The notes under the pieces: model-generated | Told to the model about the DNA's origin: nothing | What the model saw: only the letters and a program-made list of their open reading frames with translations | Databases searched by the model: none | Part shown: positions 55,701-63,965 of the stretch, piece after piece | Position numbering within the stretch: the stretch's first letter is position 1 | Layout of the letters: every line of letters begins with the position of its first letter | From: Runella sp. SP2 | GTDB lineage: Bacteria > Bacteroidota > Bacteroidia > Cytophagales > Spirosomataceae | NCBI RefSeq assembly: GCF_003711225.1 | Contig: NZ_CP031030.1 | Location: forward strand, 5,740,001 to 5,804,000 | DNA length: 64,000 bases | Direction of reading: 5' to 3' | Made by a program: the position numbers and the translations under genes

Positions 55701-55955
55701 ATCGTTTCCTGCGTCCGACGACATGTATTTCATTCCTGGTACGCCATTAATGGCCCGTTCAATCGGAACGAGGGCAGCTTTTGTAACCGTTTCAGCGTTG
55801 GCTCCCGTGTATTCGACGGTTACGTTTACTTCGGGCGGGGCAATGCTCGGGAACTGCGTCATGGGCAGTCGGGTGAGCATCAATAAACCCAGTAGTGTGA
55901 TAATCATGGCGATGACTACCGACAGTACGGGTCGATGTATGAATTGATTAAACAT
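52785..55955 (-). CDS. RND efflux transporter, AcrB/HAE1 family
   Basis: A 1056-residue inner-membrane proton-driven pump. Begins MFNQFIHRPVLSVVIAM, with 12 membrane helices and two large periplasmic loops. The proton-relay pair is present in the fourth helix (GIVIDDAIVVVEAVHAKLE). The usual porter-domain features (VEYTGANAETVTKAALVPIERAINGVPGMKYMSS) and the C-terminal MLIGLLGKNAILIVEFA and GVIVIPGLYVIF are intact. It is in the hydrophobe/amphiphile branch (drugs, bile-salt-like compounds), not the metal CusA branch. Substrates unknown. It lies between the fusion protein (55980-57104) and the outer-membrane channel. No TetR-type repressor is adjacent. Confidence 0.95.
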   Translation of the reverse strand: MFNQFIHRPVLSVVIAMIITLLGLLMLTRLPMTQFPSIAPPEVNVTVEYTGANAETVTKAALVPIERAINGVPGMKYMSSDAGNDGVGVVQVIFEVGTDPDVAAVNVQNRVAAVMGELPAEVIRNGVKIAKEENAMLMYLNIYSKDSTMEEKFLYNFADINVLAELKRVKGVGYADILGAREYAMRIWLKPDKMLNYAISTEDVLEALEEQNVEAAPGKVGESNDKTPQALQYVIKYGGKYNTPEKYENIPIKSNADGQILRIKDVADVEFGTTYFDVEAKINGRPTAAIMLKQLPGSNASEVIAQVKERMATIKERVFLKGMDYELSYDVSRFLDASVHEVIKTLIEAFILVALVVFLFLQDVRSTLIPTVTVPVSLVGTFFFMQLFGFSLNLITLFALVLAIGIVIDDAIVVVEAVHAKLETGKYSPRKATEKAMKEISGAIIAITLVMSAVFVPTSFMTGPVGIFYKQFSLTMAIAIVLSGVSALTLTPALCGLFLKNTHGEHSNQGFLARFFAGFNRWYEGLSSQYQRLLSVIVNRRVVTLGILLAFCAGTGILGKLIPSGFIPNEDQGTFYVSITTPSGSTLERTKAVVDEVQRACQSLESVESISTLAGTNILSDGTGATYGTCLINLKDWESRKETVDEVIEQVTERTQHIKDARLEYFPPPAVPGYGNASGFELRLLDKTGSGDFKAMEAVVTQFIKDLKARPEIASAFTIFDASFPQYLLHIDEDKAAQKEVTINKAMGALQTLLGSEYATNFIKYGQMYKVMVQALPQYRAKPEDILNLYVKNNKGEMVPLSAFVRIERVYGVDQVTRYNMYPSAELNGEPAEGYSSGSAIEAVQATAREKLPTGYDIDWAGISRDEVETGNQAVYIFAICLLFVYLLLSAQYESFLLPLPVVFSLPTGIFGTFLFLHFLGLENNIYAQIAMVMLIGLLGKNAILIVEFATLRHREGATVVEAAIESAKVRLRPILMTSFAFIAGLLPLMFATGAGAIGNRTIGTAAAGGMLFGTVFGVIVIPGLYVIFGTLAEKLKKTTQKEEKPLTEERLKKWI

Positions 55956-55979
55956 GAATTTTTTGGTTTGAATTGTGCG

Positions 55980-57104
55980 CTATTTCTGTCCCATACCTGC
56001 CATTACCTGACGCATCGGCATCAACTTTGGCGAAACTAAATCGCCATCAGTCACTCGCTGAATGCCTTCGTACAACACCTTATCCGTTGTCGTTAATCCC
56101 GCCCCTATTACATAGAGTTGCGGCAACCGCTGGGTGATTTGTACATTACGCTGGCTGACTTTGTTTTCAGCGTCAAGCACATAGACACAGTTTCGGTCTT
56201 GCACCTCAAACACTGATTTTTGAGGGATAATCAACGCATTTTTAAGCGAGTTGGTGAGTTGCACTTTTCCACTCGCTCCGTTTTTTAGCACCTGTTTAGG
56301 GTTCGGGAATTTGGCACGAAAGGCTATCGTCCCCGTGCTTTTATCAAACTGGCTATCAACGGTTTCGATGACGCCCGTTTGGGAATAGGGCTGACCGTTG
56401 GCCAACAGTAGCTTGACTGAGCGACGTCGGCCGACCTCGTTTTGCTCCGTAAAATCCAAGTATTCTTTTTCGGTGACGTTGAAATAGGCAAATACATCTT
56501 GGTTGTTGGACAGGGTAGTCAGCAGCGTACCTTCGTCCACCAAACTCCCCGTTTTGTTAGGAATACGCCCAATGACGCCGCTAAAGGGGGCTTTGATTTC
56601 GGTAAGCGACAATTGCAGTTGGGCATTGGCCACATCCGATTCCGTTTCTTCGATTTTGGCTTTGAGGGTTTCGAGCTTCGACTCCACGATGTCCAATTCA
56701 GATTTCGAGACCACGTTTTGTTCTACGAGGAGGCGGGTGTTTTTTATTTCGAGGGCCAATGTTTTTGCTTCCGCTTGGGAACTTCTGAGGATGGCTTGTG
56801 CTTTGTTAAGCTCTTGGCGGTACGCTTGACTTCCTAGTCGAAATAGCGTTTGACCCGCCCGTACAGGTTTGCCTTCGTCCACCAATACCGCTTCGATGTA
56901 CCCGCCGATTTTGCTTCTCAATTCCACATTTTGGAGCGAAGCAATGGAGGCTACGTACTCTTGGGTGTAAGTTGTGTCAATGATAATAGGCTGGGTAACA
57001 GGCAATATTTCTTGGGTAGCTTGTGCAGTTTTTGTCTCTTTGGTGCACGACCAAAGCATTATTAGGCAGGTAGAAATACCCGCCAACACTACGAATGGTT
57101 TCAT
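55980..57104 (-). CDS. RND periplasmic adaptor (AcrA-like lipoprotein)
   Basis: A 374-residue membrane fusion protein. Signal MKPFVVLAGISTCLIMLWS with Cys20 as lipobox cysteine. Lipoyl halves (LRSKIGGYIEAVLVDEGKPVRAGQTLFRLG and EIKAPFSGVIGRIPNKTGSLVDEG) flank a coiled-coil hairpin of about 85 residues, followed by a beta-barrel and membrane-proximal domain. It is 24 bp before the AcrB-like gene in the same operon and links it to the outer-membrane channel. Confidence 0.93.
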   Translation of the reverse strand: MKPFVVLAGISTCLIMLWSCTKETKTAQATQEILPVTQPIIIDTTYTQEYVASIASLQNVELRSKIGGYIEAVLVDEGKPVRAGQTLFRLGSQAYRQELNKAQAILRSSQAEAKTLALEIKNTRLLVEQNVVSKSELDIVESKLETLKAKIEETESDVANAQLQLSLTEIKAPFSGVIGRIPNKTGSLVDEGTLLTTLSNNQDVFAYFNVTEKEYLDFTEQNEVGRRRSVKLLLANGQPYSQTGVIETVDSQFDKSTGTIAFRAKFPNPKQVLKNGASGKVQLTNSLKNALIIPQKSVFEVQDRNCVYVLDAENKVSQRNVQITQRLPQLYVIGAGLTTTDKVLYEGIQRVTDGDLVSPKLMPMRQVMAGMGQK

Positions 57105-57219
57105 AATAGTTGGATAAAAAGCACAACCGAGCGTAGCTTTTGGAGCTATGCTTTTGTGTTGTTAAAAATTAAGAAAATGACTTAACTCAGTCGAATGACT
57201 AGCTAGTTGATAAAGGGCT

Positions 57220-57618
57220 TTACCCAAGCCTGTTTTTGGGTGGAGGTGGCACAATTTCGGGGTGAAATTGTGAAGCATAGGTATCTCGATAATGGATTGG
57301 GCGCTCCGCCGAAGGTAGCACATCTTCGGTCGTGGTCAGCGAGAATACACTAATGGGCTGACAGTAAAAAAGAATTTTGGCGATAGAGATACTCCCACCG
57401 TCTTCGGTATCATGTTCGTCTTGTTCGGGAATGATGTTATCAAACCCCAAAATGTGTTCAATCACCAACTCCGCCACACTTTCAATGTCGTTATAACTTA
57501 GGTTTTCGGGAACGTGGTCAGGTTGAGCGTCAGGAGAGTCAATGCTACAGTTAAGGATGTGCAATGCCATAAACACCCAAACGATTCGAGAAAGAATATG
57601 TTTACGGAGAATAGACAT
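57220..57618 (-). CDS. Small exported hypothetical protein upstream of the RND operon
   Basis: A 132-residue protein with an N-terminal hydrophobic stretch (residues about 10-24, RIVWVFMALHILNC) and an acidic middle (FDNIIPEQDEHDTEDGG). The core is LSYNDIESVAELVIEHILGF. I have no firm family name; short proteins of this kind are seen near efflux genes in related Bacteroidota. The remaining 115 bp to the adaptor gene contain a short imperfect hairpin (about 57130-57153). Co-transcription with the RND genes is likely but not proven. Confidence 0.75.
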   Translation of the reverse strand: MSILRKHILSRIVWVFMALHILNCSIDSPDAQPDHVPENLSYNDIESVAELVIEHILGFDNIIPEQDEHDTEDGGSISIAKILFYCQPISVFSLTTTEDVLPSAERPIHYRDTYASQFHPEIVPPPPKNRLG

Positions 57619-57683
57619 CGGTTGTTTTTGGTAGCAGACAGTTAAGTCAAGCGTGTTTTTACAAAAAAAGTTCGTTTTCTAAC

Positions 57684-59384
57684 CTAAAACACCTGCTGAC
57701 GATGAGGTAAATTTAAGCGAAAACCGACAGTGGCTAAGTTGGTTTTGAGGTTTATCGAAGCCGCTGGACTTACTTGGTTACGAAACATGAGTCTTCCATC
57801 AATGAAGAAATTGTGTTTGAGCATGTACGATGCCCGCACATCCGAAAAAGTAACATCGACGGGTGTGCCTTGGCCTATATAAGTACCTGTTTCACGAGGA
57901 GCATCCTTTAAATAATCACGATAAATATTTCCCCCCCAATTGCGTTCATCGATATCTATTCCTTTGTTAGACCTTGAAAAAGTTCCGTAAAAAGTAAGTC
58001 GGCGAGTCGGTTGATAACGAGCAATACCAAGTACTTCCCAAAAATTTGCCCCCAGTGGGTGTGCTAATGACAAATCGTTGTGAACATAATTGGTATAACC
58101 CGTAAAATGTGAATATGTATAAGGGCGTGCTAGGTTCAGTTCAACTTGTAAATCTAAATTGGGTATTCCTAGAAAATCAACGTGCTTTACACCTGCTTGA
58201 AAAGCGTATTTTTTATTCATAGAGCCTTTTTTGCCAAAATAATCGGAGGTTTTAAACTCATCCAACATGAATTGGCTATAAAAACTGAAACGTTTTAAGA
58301 AATTCCATTTTATGTCAAGCCCTAATAAGGCGTTGTCGGCGCTTCCAAGATAGTTTTCTAGGTAGCGATAAAAAATAATGGGATTCAGATAATGGGGGTC
58401 AAAAACTTTGTTATCACGTCCAAACATTTCTGCTTCAAAAATCCCGATGTTAAAGTTTCGACCAAGATTAATACTCAGATGATGAATCGCCGCATATTTT
58501 TTATTGATGGGCACATCTTTTCCTCGGTTATCGGTATAATAAAGCATACCGCACCATAGGTTGGTGTATTGAAATTTCCCCAACTGAGTTGTCATTCTCA
58601 AAAATAAGTAAGGTGAGCTCCAATCTGAGAGAATCATCGAACGATACCCATTCCCGATAAAGTTTCTATCATGCCCAAATTGTATATTAATCTGCTTAAT
58701 TGGGTTAAAGGTAATATACCCCCTTGCAGACATAAAATCCATTCCCTTGGTACTGAAACTCTTTACATTACCCTCGCCAGGTAAAAGATACACAGGAAAA
58801 CTTGGATAAATTTCTCGTGCGCTTAGTGTAAAATTCCGCACATACTGCGGAAACATCGCTTGCGTATCAGTCACATAGGTATAAAAGCCCAGCTTTTTAC
58901 CTATGTTTCCCCGCAATTCCACCCCGCGCGCTGTTAGCCATAGATAGTCTTTTGAATTGTTTTCACTTCCCAAAATCAAATGCGTGACGGGGCTGAGGTG
59001 CAGGTCGAAGTTTTTGTTCTGAACGTAGTAAAAATCAGAAGGCTTTCGATAAAAACGCTTCCACAACGTTTTTTTGCTCATGGGTGTTTGGTCCGCCGAC
59101 CACTCCCAGCTGTCTTGGCGCAAATAATCTAAGTTAAAGAAATCAATGTCGTTGAGTGGCATCGTACGGTCTGCCTTGATGCTGTCCAAGAAGCTTATCA
59201 CCGCCGAACGCTGAAAAGGTTTTACCCCAATGTGAAAATCTTCGTTCAGTCGCCCACGACGAATTTCGTACCGATCAATCAGATGGTAGTAATCGTCATT
59301 GAGCGGGATGTATTGTGATTGGGCTACCGCATTTTGCAGGAAAAAACACCAACAAACAATCAACGTATAAATTCTAAATTGCAT
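57684..59384 (-). CDS. Wzi-like outer-membrane barrel (capsule assembly family)
   Basis: A 566-residue protein from the ATG at 59384 (MQFRIYTLIVCWCFFLQNAVAQ, a clear signal peptide); an ATG at 59399 adds five residues. It has long beta-strand-like segments and family-type elements such as FGHDRNFIGNGYRSMILSD and LARPYTYSHFTGYTNYVHND. It resembles the capsule assembly protein Wzi, an outer-membrane barrel that helps attach surface polysaccharide. It is divergent from a membrane acyltransferase (59474-60619), which could modify the same polysaccharide (inference). Confidence 0.82.
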   Translation of the reverse strand: MQFRIYTLIVCWCFFLQNAVAQSQYIPLNDDYYHLIDRYEIRRGRLNEDFHIGVKPFQRSAVISFLDSIKADRTMPLNDIDFFNLDYLRQDSWEWSADQTPMSKKTLWKRFYRKPSDFYYVQNKNFDLHLSPVTHLILGSENNSKDYLWLTARGVELRGNIGKKLGFYTYVTDTQAMFPQYVRNFTLSAREIYPSFPVYLLPGEGNVKSFSTKGMDFMSARGYITFNPIKQINIQFGHDRNFIGNGYRSMILSDWSSPYLFLRMTTQLGKFQYTNLWCGMLYYTDNRGKDVPINKKYAAIHHLSINLGRNFNIGIFEAEMFGRDNKVFDPHYLNPIIFYRYLENYLGSADNALLGLDIKWNFLKRFSFYSQFMLDEFKTSDYFGKKGSMNKKYAFQAGVKHVDFLGIPNLDLQVELNLARPYTYSHFTGYTNYVHNDLSLAHPLGANFWEVLGIARYQPTRRLTFYGTFSRSNKGIDIDERNWGGNIYRDYLKDAPRETGTYIGQGTPVDVTFSDVRASYMLKHNFFIDGRLMFRNQVSPAASINLKTNLATVGFRLNLPHRQQVF

Positions 59385-59428
59385 AGCGTTAGTTATCACT
59401 TGGGCAAATTAAGCTAATTTTGCCGTTC

Positions 59429-59451
59429 TGAGCGTAGTATAGGTACGCTCA
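59429..59451. promoter_or_regulatory. Inverted repeat in the divergent gap
   Basis: TGAGCGTA-N7-TACGCTCA, a perfect 8-bp palindrome in the 89-bp gap between the Wzi-like gene and the acyltransferase gene. Its position suits an operator acting on both promoters. Confidence 0.45.
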
Positions 59452-59473
59452 AAAACCAAAAAAGATTATCCTC

Positions 59474-60619
59474 TTGAGCAAAGTTTCCACTTCAGTCTAT
59501 TTTCCTAACCTCAACGGGGTTCGTTTTATTGCCGCCTTTTCGGTTTTGATTCACCACATTGAACAAGTGAAAGAGGTTTTCAAAGTTCCGAATTTTTACG
59601 ACAATCACCTCATTAAGAGCATGGGGAAATTAGGTGTCGATTTATTTTTCGTACTTAGTGGCTTTCTTATCACCTATTTGTTGCTGCACGAAAAAGGCCG
59701 ATTTGGGTTTATTAACACCCGTAACTTCTATATAAGACGGATTTTACGGATTTGGCCACTCTATTTTCTGATTGTGCTGCTTTCGTTTTTCGTTTTTCCT
59801 CAAATTTCCCTTTTTGTACCACCCAACAACGAGGCTTCGTTCATGACGCAAAACGTTTTTCGGCGATTGTCGCTTTTCTTGCTCGTTTTGCCCAACATCG
59901 GTTTTATTCTCTACAACGCTCCCTACTTAGCGGCTCAAACCTGGTCTATTGGCGTCGAGGAGCAATTTTACTACCTATGGCCTTGGATTGTCAAAGACTT
60001 TAGCTGGAAACGCCTCATCATCACTGTCTTTATCTTTTGTTTCGGCACCTTCGCCGTTTTTTACATTTATTACCATTGGGTTGGTCATACGCAATATGCA
60101 AACAACGTGCCTGAAATTACACGTTTCTTTTTCAGTCAGTTTCGAATCATTACCTTGATGACGGGCGGACTGTGTGCGGCCTTGGTGTATTATAAGAAAG
60201 AAAACTTACTACGACAACTTTACCGTAAAGATGTGCAGTGGGCCGTGTATGCAGTTTTAGCAATTTGCCTCATCACGGGGGTTCACGTGAGCAGCCTTAA
60301 TTTGGAGTTTTACGGACTGTTTTTTGGTTATTTTATCCTCAACGTATCGAGTAATCCCGCCTCCATTGTCAACTTAGAATACAACTGGATTTCGTATTTG
60401 GGCAAGATTTCGTACGGGATTTATATTTACCAAACGGCTTTTATCGTCGCTAGTGTCCACCTCATTCAATGGACGTTTGGGGATTCTCTTTCTACGCTTA
60501 CCTTCAACTTACTACTTTACCCGCTTTCAGCATTGCTCACCATTGGCGTATCGGCCTTGTCTTACCGCTACTTTGAAACGCCGTTTTTAACATTTAAGAA
60601 TCGTTTCAGCAAGCACTAA
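59474..60619 (+). CDS. Acyltransferase-3 family membrane protein
   Basis: A 381-residue polytopic protein with about ten membrane helices. Motifs: FIAAFSVLIHHIEQ (with the catalytic-type His), LGVDLFFVLSGFLITYLLL, and AAQTWSIGVEEQFYYLWPW, all characteristic of OafA/YrhL-type O-acyltransferases that acetylate surface glycans or lipids. The start is a TTG (59474). There is no ATG until about residue 50, inside the conserved core, so the TTG is needed. It is divergent from the Wzi-like gene. Confidence 0.9.
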   Translation: MSKVSTSVYFPNLNGVRFIAAFSVLIHHIEQVKEVFKVPNFYDNHLIKSMGKLGVDLFFVLSGFLITYLLLHEKGRFGFINTRNFYIRRILRIWPLYFLIVLLSFFVFPQISLFVPPNNEASFMTQNVFRRLSLFLLVLPNIGFILYNAPYLAAQTWSIGVEEQFYYLWPWIVKDFSWKRLIITVFIFCFGTFAVFYIYYHWVGHTQYANNVPEITRFFFSQFRIITLMTGGLCAALVYYKKENLLRQLYRKDVQWAVYAVLAICLITGVHVSSLNLEFYGLFFGYFILNVSSNPASIVNLEYNWISYLGKISYGIYIYQTAFIVASVHLIQWTFGDSLSTLTFNLLLYPLSALLTIGVSALSYRYFETPFLTFKNRFSKH

Positions 60620-60656
60620 GGTACTTTTCATCAACAATTGGCTAGGTTTGTGTAAA

Positions 60657-60764
60657 ATTTTACCCGCAGATAGACGCAGATTTAAAGTCGCAGACGGACG
60701 CAGACCGATATAATTCTGTGCAGATCTGCGCTTGTATTAGTCAGCGGGTCTCTGCGGGTAAAAT
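60657..60764. repeat. ACGCAGA-type palindromic repeat element
   Basis: Outer arms ATTTTACCCGCAGA / TCTGCGGGTAAAAT (14 bp, perfect, 60657-60670 and 60751-60764) enclose copies of GACGCAGA. It lies in the gap between the acyltransferase and TolC genes (60620-60828). No ORF. It resembles dispersed repeats of Bacteroidota genomes. Confidence 0.6.
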
Positions 60765-60828
60765 AAATGAAAGTATTTTAACTTCAGTGTGCAGAGGGTT
60801 GCTCACAACCCGACCGAAGACGTACATC

Positions 60829-62148
60829 TTACTTCACTTCGGTCACAATAGAGCTACTGAGGCGGAGGAGTTCGATTTCGGCGAGTTTGACGTTGAAAGC
60901 CGCTTCAATCAAGCGTGATTCCGTGGCAACGGCATTGCGTTGCGCTTCGCGGAATTCGATGGCCGTTGAATTTCCAAATTTGTAGCGTTCAAAGGCCAAA
61001 TCCACGTTTTGGCGCGCGATTTTTAGGTTTTTCTCCTCAAAACCAAACAATTGAAGACTGTTTTGGTAGCTGTTGTACGTACGCTCAAGGGCCGACAACA
61101 ACTGGTTTTTCAAATCGGCTTCTTGGTATTCAGTAATGATGGTGTTGACTTTGGCGTTTTGCTCGCGGCGACGTTGGTTATAACCGTCATAAATCGGCAC
61201 ATTCAGGCGCAATCCGTAGTTCAACACCCGTGACTGTCCTTTTTGAGGACCAAAACCCACTTCGTTGTTGAATGACGTGTATGTATAACCCGTCACCAAG
61301 TCCACCTGCGGGTATTTGGTTGATTTGACTTCTTTTTCGTTGATTTTGGCCAAGGTACGGCTTTGAGCTGCCGCCAACAAATTGGGGTTTTCGGTCAGTT
61401 TTTGCTTCAAATCAGCCAAGGACAAATCATTACGAAAAACGATGGTATCCATGACCGCAAACTTGGTTTCAAAATCGCGGAACAGCAAGGCGTTAAGGTT
61501 TACATTGGCATTTTGAATCACCTGCTGCTGCGCCAACACCGCCGCTTGGTCTTGGTTGTAATCCACCTGCGCGGCCAAATATTCCGATTTTGACGTTGTT
61601 CCTACTTCATAATTTGCTTTGGCAAGTTCTTGGCGCGTTGCCGAAATATCCAACGCATTTTGGAGTGCTTTGAGGCGTTGTTTTTGGCGAATGATTTCGT
61701 AATACGCATTGGCCACTTGCGAAACGGTGTTCTGAATCGCTATTTGGACGTTGGTTTTACCCAATTTCTCAAACTCTTTCAAACGGTCGGCGGCGGCAAA
61801 CATCCCCATTCCGTCGTAGAGCGTCCACACCATAGTTACCCCCGCGTTGTTGTTGCGGTTATCAATTCCGCTCTGCACCAACGGCTCACGAATATTGTTA
61901 AAAAACGACTGGTTGATGCTGTTACGCGTAAAGTTTTGGAGAGCCGTTCCCGATACGACAGGCAACATCCCCGCGTTTCCTCGGGTATTGTCATTGTGTG
62001 CAATGGCCTCCCGACTTTGGACAACTTTAATAGAATAGCTTTTTTCGAGGGCGGTAGAAACGGCATTTTCGAGCGTCAATAACTCTTGAGAGAACGAATT
62101 GAGCGATAAACAAAAAACGATGGAGAACGCAAGAAAAAAGTATTTCAT
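60829..62148 (-). CDS. TolC-family outer-membrane protein
   Basis: A 439-residue outer-membrane channel with signal peptide MKYFFLAFSIVFCLSLNSFSQ and no lipobox. Two efflux-protein repeats with coiled-coil helices (LTLENAVSTALEKSYSIKVVQSREA, then LTENPNLLAAAQSRTLAKINEKEVK). It stands alone, not linked to an RND or ABC transporter gene. It could be the outer-membrane exit for the MacA-like adaptor system at 18719-23860 (inference). Its promoter region contains the inverted repeat at 62190-62219. Confidence 0.9.
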   Translation of the reverse strand: MKYFFLAFSIVFCLSLNSFSQELLTLENAVSTALEKSYSIKVVQSREAIAHNDNTRGNAGMLPVVSGTALQNFTRNSINQSFFNNIREPLVQSGIDNRNNNAGVTMVWTLYDGMGMFAAADRLKEFEKLGKTNVQIAIQNTVSQVANAYYEIIRQKQRLKALQNALDISATRQELAKANYEVGTTSKSEYLAAQVDYNQDQAAVLAQQQVIQNANVNLNALLFRDFETKFAVMDTIVFRNDLSLADLKQKLTENPNLLAAAQSRTLAKINEKEVKSTKYPQVDLVTGYTYTSFNNEVGFGPQKGQSRVLNYGLRLNVPIYDGYNQRRREQNAKVNTIITEYQEADLKNQLLSALERTYNSYQNSLQLFGFEEKNLKIARQNVDLAFERYKFGNSTAIEFREAQRNAVATESRLIEAAFNVKLAEIELLRLSSSIVTEVK

Positions 62149-62189
62149 ACCAGCAAAAACGAAATTAGTGGGCTTTTATGTAGGGCAAA

Positions 62190-62219
62190 CTGCCATTCTT
62201 TCGATAACAGAAATGGCAG
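62190..62219. promoter_or_regulatory. Inverted repeat between TolC and amidohydrolase genes
   Basis: CTGCCATT-N14-AATGGCAG, perfect 8-bp arms in the 164-bp divergent gap. It may be an operator for either gene. Confidence 0.4.
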
Positions 62220-62312
62220 AAAGTTCGTTTAATGGATTGCGATAAAACTTTCGCACTGCTTCAAAAATAGCTTTTTAAAGCGTAGCTTTAGGCACAGTTT
62301 AACCCTGACACG

Positions 62313-63947
62313 ATGAAAAACTACTTTTACGCGCTCTGTGCCGCCTTTTTAGCGGCATGTTCAGGCCAGAAAAAAGCCGACCTAATTGTTTATAATGCAG
62401 CGGTCTATACCGTCGATTCGACCTTTTCCAAAGCCTCCGCTTTTGCCGTTAAAGATGGCAAATTTGTAGCCGTGGGCGATTCGGCCACCGTCTTTTCTCA
62501 GTTCCAGTCCGACTCCCTTGTCGATGCCCAAGGCAAACCCGTTTATCCTGGCCTATACGACGCCCACGCCCACTTCTACGGCCTCGGCCAAATGCTCGAC
62601 CAAGCCGATTTGGTGGGCACGCAGTCGCCCGAAGAAATTATCGAACGCCTCAAAAAATACCAAGCCGAACATCCTGACGCCGTGTGGATTATTGGCCGTG
62701 GTTGGGACCAAAACGATTGGCCCATAAAAGAGTTTCCGACCAAAGACATCTTAGACAAAGCATTCCCCAACAACCCAGTCTATTTGACCCGCATCGACGG
62801 GCACGCGGGTTGGGTCAATTCCAAAGCTTTACAACTGGCAAAAATCACCGCAGAAACCAAAGCAGAAGGTGGCTTGGTGGTTCTGAAAAATGGACAACCG
62901 ACGGGTGTGCTCATCGACCGCGCCCAGCAGCTTGTTCGCGCCCTCAATCCTACGCCCAACAAAGAAGATATTACGTCGAAACTCCTAAAAGCGCAGGCGA
63001 TGTGTTTTCAATACGGCCTCACTAACGTCGGTGACGCGGGGTTGTCGCCTGATGTTATCGACCACATTGATAGCCTTCAGAAAGCAGGAACCCTCAAAAT
63101 TCGGTTGTATCCGATGGTGAGCGTGAGTCAAGAAAACATCGAAAAGATGCTCAAAAAGGGCATTTATGTCTCTGACCGATTGAACGTTCGTTCGTTTAAG
63201 ATTTATGCCGATGGCGCGTTGGGTTCGCGCGGGGCTTGTTTGCTCAAACCTTACAGCGACGCCCCCGAAACAACAGGCTTTCTGCTTTTTAGCCCCGCCG
63301 AACTTGAAAAATGGATTTCTCAATTGGCCAACAGCGAGTTTCAGGCCAATACGCACTGCATCGGGGATTCTTCTAACCGCTTGATGTTGAACCTCTACGC
63401 GAAGTATTTGAAAGGTAAAAATAATCGCCGTTGGCGGATTGAACACTCGCAAATTGTGGATGCTGCCGATGTAACGAAATTTGGCGATTATTCGATCTTA
63501 CCTTCTGCCCAACCTACGCACGCTACCTCTGACATGTACTGGGCGGGGCAACGTTTGGGCAAAGACCGCGAAAAAAATGGGTATATTTTCAAAACCTTGA
63601 TGGAGCAAAACCAAAAAATTGCGTTGGGCACCGATTTTCCCGTGGAGGCCGTCTCGCCTTTTTATACTTTTCACTCGGCCGTGTATCGGCAAGATGCCAA
63701 AGGCTTTCCTGCGGGAGGCTACCAAGTAGAAAATGCCCTGACGCGTGAACAAACGCTGCGCGGAATGACGATTTGGTCGGCCTACGGTAATTTTGAAGAA
63801 AATCGCCTCGGTAGCATCGAATTGGGCAAAGCGGCCGATTTTGTTATCCTAGAAAAAGACTTGATGACCGCCCCCGCCAACGAACTCCGTGAGCTAAAAG
63901 TGAACAAAACCTACGTAGCGGGCGAAAAGGTTTTTGAACGAAAATAA
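62313..63947 (+). CDS. Lipoprotein amidohydrolase (YtcJ-like, amidohydrolase-3 family)
   Basis: A 544-residue hydrolase exported as a lipoprotein (MKNYFYALCAAFLAAC, Cys16). Metal-binding elements of the amidohydrolase superfamily: YDAHAHFYG (HxH), the region RIDGHAGWVNSKAL, FKIYADGALGSRGA (Lys region of binuclear members), QANTHCIGDSS, RIEHSQI and ALGTDFPVE with the final Asp. Members act on various amides, often with unknown substrates. Membrane anchorage places it in the periplasm or outer membrane. It is monocistronic and followed by the terminator at 63966-64000. Confidence 0.92.
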   Translation: MKNYFYALCAAFLAACSGQKKADLIVYNAAVYTVDSTFSKASAFAVKDGKFVAVGDSATVFSQFQSDSLVDAQGKPVYPGLYDAHAHFYGLGQMLDQADLVGTQSPEEIIERLKKYQAEHPDAVWIIGRGWDQNDWPIKEFPTKDILDKAFPNNPVYLTRIDGHAGWVNSKALQLAKITAETKAEGGLVVLKNGQPTGVLIDRAQQLVRALNPTPNKEDITSKLLKAQAMCFQYGLTNVGDAGLSPDVIDHIDSLQKAGTLKIRLYPMVSVSQENIEKMLKKGIYVSDRLNVRSFKIYADGALGSRGACLLKPYSDAPETTGFLLFSPAELEKWISQLANSEFQANTHCIGDSSNRLMLNLYAKYLKGKNNRRWRIEHSQIVDAADVTKFGDYSILPSAQPTHATSDMYWAGQRLGKDREKNGYIFKTLMEQNQKIALGTDFPVEAVSPFYTFHSAVYRQDAKGFPAGGYQVENALTREQTLRGMTIWSAYGNFEENRLGSIELGKAADFVILEKDLMTAPANELRELKVNKTYVAGEKVFERK

Positions 63948-63965
63948 CAGGCTGGAAGCCTACAA

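Noticed and set aside
54870-55886. 338-residue plus-strand ORF inside the RND pump gene
   Set aside because: Antisense shadow of a highly conserved AcrB-like gene, with low-complexity His/Phe-rich sequence and no family resemblance.
57125-57160. Hairpin AGCGTAGCT..AGCTATGCT as terminator or riboswitch
   Set aside because: Imperfect, short and without a T-run; insufficient evidence.
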